Origin: Lawsonibacter celer
GTDB lineage: Bacteria; Bacillota; Clostridia; Oscillospirales; Oscillospiraceae
Direction of reading: 5' to 3'
DNA length: 64,000 nt
Assembly: GCF_014281125.1 (NCBI RefSeq)
Contig: NZ_JACOEA010000001.1
Span: 914,783 to 978,782, forward strand
Within the stretch, counting starts at the first letter, position 1. Each line of letters opens with the position of its first letter. The notes under the pieces are model-generated. The model did not search any database. It saw only the letters and a program-made list of their open reading frames with translations, and had not been told where the DNA came from. The position numbers were made by a program, and so were the translations under genes. Below, in pieces: positions 59,234-64,000 of the stretch.

Positions 59234-60115
59234 TCAGCGGTCTCCTCTCGTGCTGCCATTCCGGTTTTTCAGGGCCTGGCGCAGACGGGAGCGCCGCTCC
59301 TCCTCCAGCGCGGCATTGGGGGTGCCCCCTGCCCTGCGGGTGTAGGTACCCGCCGTCATAGTGAGGGCGTCGGCTTGTACCAACTCGTAGTTGTCTGAGC
59401 CGTCCATGAGTTTCTCCACCAGCCGCAGAATAATGGAGGCAGTCAGGGTCATGCACAGATAGCCGATCATCTCAATTGCGGCGGAGGGGAAGTACATGTT
59501 GTTCACACCCACGATATACCGGTGGGCCGCAAAGAACTCGGTAAAGCTGATGATGAACATCACCGAGGTGTCCTTCACGTTGATGATGAAGTTATTGCCG
59601 ATCTGGGGCATGATGTTGCGCAGGGCCTGGGGCAGGATGACGCTGGTCATGGTCTGAACATGGTTCATGCCGATGGCCTTGGCTCCCTCGGTCTGTCCGG
59701 GGTCGATGGAAATGATGCCGCCCCGGACAGACTCGGCCATATAGGCGCCCGTGTTGATGGACACAATTAGGATGGCGGCCACCCAGGTGTTGTCAAAGCG
59801 CAGGGCATTGTCTGTGAAGTAGGGTAGGCCGTAGACGATGAACACCGCCTGCAGCACCATGGGGGTTCCCCGGAACACCTCCACATAAATCCGGACGATG
59901 ACCCGCACCAGCTTGAGCACAAAGCGCTTGGGCAGAGGGTCGTTCCTGGTGTAAGGGATGGTGTTCAGAATGCCACAGATCAGGCCGATGATACAGCCGA
60001 TGGCGGTGGCTACCAGAGCCAGAACCAGAGTGTTCTTTACCCCGTTCATATACATGGGCCAGTATTTGCTCCACAGCAGGCTCACATCCTGGCACAGCTT
60101 GACCAGCTTGTCCAT
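59234..60115 (-). CDS. Polar amino-acid ABC transporter permease (probable lysine importer)
   Basis: The 293-residue protein is a HisM/GlnP-type permease with about five helices, the N-terminal [19 protein letters not shown] motif and the ATPase contact region [41 protein letters not shown] (about 128-168). After the last helix there is an unusual hydrophilic tail of about 50 residues, rich in Arg, Asn and Thr. A single permease implies a homodimer. A hairpin separates it from the binding-protein gene upstream. Confidence 0.92.
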   Translation of the reverse strand: MDKLVKLCQDVSLLWSKYWPMYMNGVKNTLVLALVATAIGCIIGLICGILNTIPYTRNDPLPKRFVLKLVRVIVRIYVEVFRGTPMVLQAVFIVYGLPYFTDNALRFDNTWVAAILIVSINTGAYMAESVRGGIISIDPGQTEGAKAIGMNHVQTMTSVILPQALRNIMPQIGNNFIINVKDTSVMFIISFTEFFAAHRYIVGVNNMYFPSAAIEMIGYLCMTLTASIILRLVEKLMDGSDNYELVQADALTMTAGTYTRRAGGTPNAALEEERRSRLRQALKNRNGSTRGDR

Positions 60116-60148
60116 GGGGGCACGCTCCTTTCTCTCAAGACGCGGCAG

Positions 60149-60175
60149 CCTCCGGTCCCGGACCGGGACCGGAGG
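60149..60175. repeat. Hairpin between binding-protein and permease genes
   Basis: A perfect 12-base-pair stem (CCTCCGGTCCCG / CGGGACCGGAGG) with a 3-base loop lies in the 92-base gap. It has no T run; it probably stabilises or partly attenuates the leftward message after the binding-protein gene. Confidence 0.7.
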
Positions 60176-60207
60176 GCGTACCGCTTGCTATAACGCCGCA
60201 GGCGGAT

Positions 60208-61143
60208 TCAGATCTCAGGCTGGATAGAAATGGCCTCGTCCATGAGCGCGTTGAAGTCGTCCTCGGTCATGGTGGACAAAACGCTGTCAATGGCATCCTT
60301 CAGGACCGTGTTGCCCTTGAGCACGGAGATGCCGATGTTCACGTTCTCCGCACGCTCCTCCTCAGAGGCAAACTGGAAGTCCCCATCCGTACCGGAGAAG
60401 TCCAGGATCACCAGATTGTCGTCCTTGGCCACTGCGCCCATGGCAGTGGGCATATCGGTGCAGATGAAGTCCACGCTGCCGGTCTGCAGCTGCATAATCA
60501 TGGCAGGGGCGGTCTCCGCGGGTGCCAGTAGCTGGGCGTTCTCGATCTGGGGCAGGCAGGAGTCATACCAGATGGTGCCGGATTGGGCGGTGCACTTGCC
60601 GCCGGCCAGATCGGCAATGGAGGCGGCGGCGGCATAGGGGCTGTCCTTGGTGGTCACGCAGACGATGGTGGCGTAGTAATAGGGACCGGCCATATCCACC
60701 TCAGCCATACGGTCAGCGGTCATGGACTGGCCGGCGATGTTGGCGTCCATGGTCTTGGACTGAATCGCCGGGCACAGGGAATCCCACGCGGAGGAGACGA
60801 TCTCCAGTTCCCAGCCGTTGGCCTCGCAGATCTTCTTGGCGATCATCACGTCATAGCCGTTGGCATAGGAGCCGGGTACATTGGAGATGGGCACCGCTCC
60901 GTTGGAATCGTCCATCTGAGTCCAGTTATAGGGAGCGTAAGCGCACTCCATGCCTACGGTGAGCACGCCGTCCTCCACGCCGGTGAAGTCGGCGCCGGGC
61001 TCGGCCGAATCGGTGGGCTCCACGGGGGCGGAGCTGCCCGCCGGGGCCGGAGTGTTGGCGGCGCCGGAATTGCCGGAGCTGCCGCAGGCGGCCAGCGCCA
61101 GGAGCATGGCCGCGGCCAGGAGCATACTGAGGAACTTTTTCAT
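60208..61143 (-). CDS. Polar amino-acid ABC transporter substrate-binding lipoprotein (probable lysine-binding)
   Basis: The 311-residue protein has a lipoprotein signal (MKKFLSMLLAAAMLLALAAC, lipobox LAAC), a Gly/Ser/Pro spacer to about 55, and a type II binding fold: LTVGMECAYAPYNWTQ, GYDVMIAKKICEANGW, ANIAGQSMTADRMAEVDMAGPYYY, and TDMPTAMGAVAK. ATG 61143 follows GGAAAGGTG. The frame extends 47 codons upstream, but that part is the riboswitch leader, including its terminator. It is the first gene of the leftward transporter operon. Confidence 0.93.
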   Translation of the reverse strand: MKKFLSMLLAAAMLLALAACGSSGNSGAANTPAPAGSSAPVEPTDSAEPGADFTGVEDGVLTVGMECAYAPYNWTQMDDSNGAVPISNVPGSYANGYDVMIAKKICEANGWELEIVSSAWDSLCPAIQSKTMDANIAGQSMTADRMAEVDMAGPYYYATIVCVTTKDSPYAAAASIADLAGGKCTAQSGTIWYDSCLPQIENAQLLAPAETAPAMIMQLQTGSVDFICTDMPTAMGAVAKDDNLVILDFSGTDGDFQFASEEERAENVNIGISVLKGNTVLKDAIDSVLSTMTEDDFNALMDEAISIQPEI

Positions 61144-61191
61144 TTCAATCACCTTTCCAATTTTTTTGCGCGTCTGTCCCCGCGCCTGGGG

Positions 61192-61223
61192 AAAAAAACT
61201 GGACCGCTTTGTCAAGCGGTCCA
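61192..61223 (-). terminator. Lysine riboswitch expression-platform terminator
   Basis: On the minus strand TGGACCGCTT and AAGCGGTCCA form a 10-base-pair stem with a 4-base loop, followed by GTTTTTTT. It lies between the aptamer and the binding-protein gene. Confidence 0.85.
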
Positions 61224-61270
61224 TGGAGTATGCAGAAAGGCGCCCGAATGGGGCGTATTCCAACAGCCAT

Positions 61271-61437
61271 TGATAGCGCTTCACAAAATGTTGTGACAGT
61301 CCGGCAGATCTTCTCTGCCGGCCCAGCGCCGGAGCGCCAGGCAGCGCTCCGGAACTTCGGCGAAGCGCCCCTTTCCCGCCGGCAGCTGCCTGCCTTTACC
61401 GGACGGTACTCATGAGCTTCGCTCCTCTATCTAAGCG
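61271..61437 (-). promoter_or_regulatory. Lysine riboswitch (L box)
   Basis: Read on the minus strand the leader contains the conserved L-box blocks in order: GATAGAGGAGCG, then CATGAGTA, GGGAAAGGGGCG, TTCGCCGAAG, then GGACTGTC and finally GCGCTATC, which pairs with the first block as P1. Order, spacing (about 165 bases) and sequence fit the lysine aptamer upstream of lysC in Bacillus subtilis. A terminator follows, so lysine should switch the transporter off. This assigns lysine as the probable transporter substrate. Confidence 0.93.
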
Positions 61438-61453
61438 ATTCAATTTTGGTCGT

Positions 61454-61482
61454 ATCTTACCACTCCCGGGCTGTCCTGTCAA
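61454..61482 (-). promoter_or_regulatory. Promoter of the lysine-riboswitch operon
   Basis: On the minus strand TTGACA (61477-61482) and TAAGAT (61454-61459) are spaced by 17 bases, about 15 bases before the aptamer. Confidence 0.85.
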
Positions 61483-61705
61483 CCGTCCCTGTCCGAAATA
61501 CAAAAAAATTGTGCATATCAGCAAAGTCAGCGGCAAAAGTGCGGATAAAAAGCACGAAATCGCAAAACAAAACATCCTCCGGTCCTCTTGCTGACCGGAG
61601 GATGTCTCGTCTTTGTTCCGCGCACCTGCGCGGGCGCTTCCCGCCGCCCGGCAGGGTCTTGTTCCGCTCCGGTGCAATGGGCCGGAGATTCCGGAGCCGG
61701 CCCGT
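61483..61705. other. Intergenic region between the transketolase operon end and the lysine transporter promoter
   Basis: With the riboswitch leader the gene-free stretch is about 560 bases. This part holds the transketolase terminator at 61572-61605 and small GC-rich dyads near 61679-61703 just after the transketolase stop. I see no gene in it. Confidence 0.5.
61572..61605 (-). terminator. Terminator of the transketolase operon
   Basis: A 13-base-pair stem (ACATCCTCCGGTC / GACCGGAGGATGT) with an 8-base loop is followed on the minus strand by TTTGTTTTG. Confidence 0.8.
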
Positions 61706-62653
61706 TTATTTCTTCAGCTTCAGGGCCTGGCGGGCCTTATCGGCGATTCCCTCGGGCGAGAGGCCGTAGGCCTCCAGCACCAGGGGCGCCTTTCCGGAGC
61801 GGCCGAACAGGTCGTTCACCCCGTGGCGCACCACGGGCACTGGGCAGTGCTCTCCCAGGAAGCCGGCCACCGCCTCACCCAGGCCGCCGATGACGTTGTG
61901 CTCCTCGCTGGTGACAATGGCGCGGGTCTCCAGGGCCGCCTTGAGTACCAGCTCCCCATCCAGGGGTTTGATGGTGTGCATGTCGATAATCCGGGCATCC
62001 ACACCCTCCTTCTTGAGGATGTCCGCCGCCTTCAGGGCCATCTGCACCATCATGCCCGTGGCGATGATGGTCACGTCGGCACCGTCCTTCAGGGTAACCC
62101 CCCTGCCCAATTCAAAGGAATAGCCGTCGATGGCGTCGGTCACGGTCTCCACCGCCAGGCGGCCCAGGCGCAGATAGGCAGGGCCGTCGTAGTCCAGCAG
62201 GGCCCTGACGGCGTGGCGCATCTCATTGGCGTCACAGGGGCAGCACACCATCATGCCGGGAATGGAGCGCATAGTGGCAAAATCCTCACAGCACTGGTGG
62301 GTGGCGCCGTCCTCTCCCACGGACAGTCCGCCGTGGGAGCCCACCACCTTCACATTCAGCCGGGGATACGCAATGGAGTTGCGCACCTGTTCAAAGGCCC
62401 GGCCTGCGGCGAACATGGCAAAGGTATTGGTAAAAGGCTTCTTGCCGCAGGCAGCCAGACCGGCCGCCACGCCGGTCATGTTGCACTCGGCAATGCCCAT
62501 GTTGAAAAAGCGCTCCGGGTAGGTCTGGGAGAATTTTTTGGTCATGGTCGCGCTGGACAAGTCCGCGTCCAGCACCACCAGCTCAGGATATTCCTCCGCC
62601 AGTTCCACGATGGCGTCACCGTAGGCGGCGCGGGTTGCAATTTTTTCACTCAT
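61706..62653 (-). CDS. Transketolase, C-terminal (pyrimidine-binding) subunit
   Basis: The 315-residue protein is the second half of a split transketolase. It shows the Pyr domain segments ELVVLDADLSSATMTKKF, RFFNMGIAECNMTGVAAGLA with the catalytic glutamate, HGGLSVGEDGATHQ and the C-terminal transketolase domain with VTSEEHNVIGGLGEAVA. Together with the N-terminal subunit it transfers two-carbon units between sugar phosphates, supplying ribose and erythrose phosphates. Its start is 3 bases after the stop of the partner gene, so equimolar synthesis is expected. Confidence 0.94.
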   Translation of the reverse strand: MSEKIATRAAYGDAIVELAEEYPELVVLDADLSSATMTKKFSQTYPERFFNMGIAECNMTGVAAGLAACGKKPFTNTFAMFAAGRAFEQVRNSIAYPRLNVKVVGSHGGLSVGEDGATHQCCEDFATMRSIPGMMVCCPCDANEMRHAVRALLDYDGPAYLRLGRLAVETVTDAIDGYSFELGRGVTLKDGADVTIIATGMMVQMALKAADILKKEGVDARIIDMHTIKPLDGELVLKAALETRAIVTSEEHNVIGGLGEAVAGFLGEHCPVPVVRHGVNDLFGRSGKAPLVLEAYGLSPEGIADKARQALKLKK

Positions 62654-62656
62654 AGC

Positions 62657-63502
62657 TTACTTCCCCTCCAGTTCCGCCAGCTTGGCTTCCAGCTCCGCAC
62701 GGGCCTGCCCATACTGCTCGTCATTGGGCGCCTTGCCGTGCCAGCCCGCCTGGTTCTCCATAAAGGACACGCCCTTGCCCTTGACCGTCTTGGCCAGCAC
62801 CACTGTGGGCTTGCCTTTGCAGGCCGCGGCGGCGGCAAAGGCCTCCTCCAGCGCAGCATAGTTGTGCCCATCCGCCTTGACCACATTCCAGCCAAAGGCC
62901 GCAAACTTCTCATCCAGAGGCTCGGAGGGCATCACATCGGCGGTGGCGCCGTCAATCTGCAGGCCGTTGACGTCCACAATGGCGCACAGATTATCCAGAT
63001 GGTATTTTGCCGCGGACATGGCGGCTTCCCACACCTGGCCCTCCTCAATCTCGCCGTCCCCCAGAAGGGTGTAGACCCGGTAGCTCTTCCGGTCCATCTT
63101 CCCCGCCAGGGCCATGCCTACCGCGGACGAGACGCCCTGCCCCAGGCTTCCGGTAGACATATCCACCCCCCGCACAAAGCGCATCTCCGCGTGGCCGGAC
63201 ATGTGCCCGTCCACGGAGCGGAACAGCGTCAGCTCCTCCTGGGGGAAATAGCCCCGCAGGGCCAGCGTGGGATAGAGCGCGGGCGTGCAGTGCCCCTTGG
63301 AGAGCACAAAGCGGTCCCGCTCCGGATCATCGGGCCTGGCCGGATCCACCCGCATCACATCAAAATACAGCACGGTCAGAATATCCATGGCGGACAAGGA
63401 CCCGCCGATGTGCCCGGAGGCCGCCCGGTGTACCATATCCATGGCCAGCAGGCGGGCCCGCGCTGCCGTTACCGCCAATTCCTGCGCTTTTTTCTGTTCC
63501 AT
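62657..63502 (-). CDS. Transketolase, N-terminal (pyrophosphate-binding) subunit
   Basis: The 281-residue protein binds thiamine diphosphate through the GDGEIEEGQVWEAAMSA motif (about 148-164) with the N at NLCAIVDVNGLQIDG. Other signatures are MVHRAASGHIGGSLSAMDIL, SKGHCTPALY and GSLGQGVSSAVGMAL. Split transketolases are common in Clostridia and archaea and are usually paired as here. Start ATG 63502 lies behind AAAGGGTGG. A promoter with 17-base spacing lies about 80 bases upstream. Rpe in this window works in the same pathway. Confidence 0.95.
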   Translation of the reverse strand: MEQKKAQELAVTAARARLLAMDMVHRAASGHIGGSLSAMDILTVLYFDVMRVDPARPDDPERDRFVLSKGHCTPALYPTLALRGYFPQEELTLFRSVDGHMSGHAEMRFVRGVDMSTGSLGQGVSSAVGMALAGKMDRKSYRVYTLLGDGEIEEGQVWEAAMSAAKYHLDNLCAIVDVNGLQIDGATADVMPSEPLDEKFAAFGWNVVKADGHNYAALEEAFAAAAACKGKPTVVLAKTVKGKGVSFMENQAGWHGKAPNDEQYGQARAELEAKLAELEGK

Positions 63503-63572
63503 TTTACCACCCTTTTTCCCTTCGTTTCGCCCTTCCGGCTGAGAGGTACAGAATCAGATCTGTTGTGCTCTT

Positions 63573-63601
63573 AGTATACCTTACCTCCCCGTCGGTTGCA
63601 A
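63573..63601 (-). promoter_or_regulatory. Promoter of the transketolase operon
   Basis: On the minus strand TTGCAA (63596-63601) and TATACT (63573-63578) are spaced by 17 bases. Confidence 0.75.
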
Positions 63602-63866
63602 CCTCGGCAATGGAAAAACTTCCTTCGCTCTCCCCTACAAAGACGGATTTTCCCGAAAACACTCTTGTATTTCTCTGCGCAATCTGCTACACTTATGTTG
63701 CTGCAAGAAGGCTTCAAAGTACTGAAATCCGTACATTTTTTCGGGAAAGTGGACACTTTTGCCTGGACAAGATATCCTACACACTCTGTGTCCGGCTCGC
63801 TCTGTCCCGGCCTGAGGCAGCACCGCTCTCTGAAAGCAAATTTTAAAATGGAAGGGCTGTGTTTAC
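63602..63866. other. Divergent intergenic region and long leader of the last gene
   Basis: The total gap between the transketolase and Kce-type genes is 364 bases and holds two divergent promoters. The leader of the rightward gene would be about 165 bases long. It contains a GGACAC/GTGTCC inverted repeat (about 63750-63793) but no riboswitch class that I recognise. Confidence 0.45.
63665..63693 (+). promoter_or_regulatory. Promoter of the Kce-type gene
   Basis: TTGTAT (63665-63670) and TACACT (63688-63693) are spaced by 17 bases. Confidence 0.55.
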
Positions 63867-64000
63867 ATGAGCGAACTGAAGAACAAAAGAATCATCACGA
63901 TAGCGACGACAGGTGCGTGGCCGAAGAAGGAGAACAACCCGAACGTGCCGATGACGCCGGCGGAGATCGCGGAGGACGTGTACGAGTGCTGGCAGGCGGG
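63867..64000 (+). CDS. Beta-keto acid cleavage enzyme family (Kce-type), N-terminal fragment
   Basis: Only 44 codons are visible before the window ends. The fragment, with IITIATTGAWPKKENNPNVP and MTPAEIAEDVYECWQAG, matches the start of 3-keto-5-aminohexanoate cleavage enzymes and the wider BKACE family: the first beta strand, the P-x-x-P-x-T-P-E-I-A segment and the first helix. Kce cleaves the lysine-fermentation intermediate with acetyl-CoA. Other BKACE members act on different beta-keto acids, for example triacetate, so the substrate is open. All visible alanine and proline codons are GCG and CCG, unlike most of the window. The ribosome site is weak (GGAAGGG, about 11 bases away). Confidence 0.75.
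   Translation, partial: MSELKNKRIITIATTGAWPKKENNPNVPMTPAEIAEDVYECWQA

Noticed and set aside
61144..61284. 47-codon N-terminal extension of the lysine-type binding protein
   Set aside because: The stretch is the end of the lysine riboswitch and its terminator, and the lipoprotein signal starts at 61143.
61706..63502. A broken transketolase gene (frameshift)
   Set aside because: Split transketolases with separate N and C subunits are normal in Clostridia; both halves have good starts and complete domains.
1..64000. tRNA, rRNA, CRISPR, prophage or insertion sequence
   Set aside because: Reading all intergenic gaps showed no tRNA-like cloverleaf, regularly spaced repeats or transposase and phage genes; a covariance scan was not possible here.

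Overview
The window looks like chromosomal DNA of a high-GC, anaerobic, low-redox Firmicute, most likely a gut Clostridium relative of the Oscillospiraceae type (Flavonifractor, Intestinimonas or Pseudoflavonifractor). This is an inference from the strong GGAGG ribosome sites, frequent TTG and GTG starts, a FabK-type fatty-acid cluster, butyrate-type acyl-CoA genes and a lysine-fermentation-type gene at the right edge. I saw no rRNA, tRNA, CRISPR array, transposase or phage gene. Most genes use C- or G-ending codons.

Left part (1-12.2 kb): a greA fragment, cytidine deaminase, a DUF362 ferredoxin-like protein, a DUF378 membrane protein, a copper module (CsoR repressor with a clear operator, then a CopA ATPase that carries a second copper domain behind its own ribosome site), a MarR-MFS efflux pair, an XRE membrane regulator, a CorA-like membrane protein, ilvD and a TetR gene. 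Next (12.3-21.7 kb) come oleate hydratase behind twin palindromes and a leftward operon: TetR, KAS III-like enzyme, CoA-transferase, crotonase, orphan LivK-type binding protein, alpha/beta hydrolase and acyl-CoA dehydrogenase. From 22 to 26.4 kb a leftward envelope operon holds xpaC, telA, lemA, a TPM protein and a DUF975 protein.

Middle part (26.4-46.3 kb): threonine dehydratase, rpe, recR, a MarR gene divergent from a second acyl-CoA dehydrogenase, asparaginase, a flavodoxin-fold oxidoreductase, a second CoA-transferase, and two CobW-type metal chaperones. Then comes a complete type II fatty-acid operon (acpP, accB, accC, accD, accA, fabH, fabK, fabD, fabG, fabF, fabZ) closed by a MarR-type regulator, with a strong promoter and an AT-rich dyad in front.

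Right part (46.3-64 kb): an endonuclease Q-like PHP domain fused to a UvrD helicase, gluQ, and a molybdenum cofactor and molybdate transport cluster. The cluster has two Moco-type riboswitch candidates, one ending in a terminator and one ending at the modA ribosome site. A polar amino-acid ABC transporter follows; its leader matches the lysine riboswitch, so it is probably a lysine importer. A split transketolase and the start of a beta-keto acid cleavage enzyme (Kce family) end the window. Lysine uptake near a Kce-type gene fits, but does not prove, lysine fermentation to butyrate.
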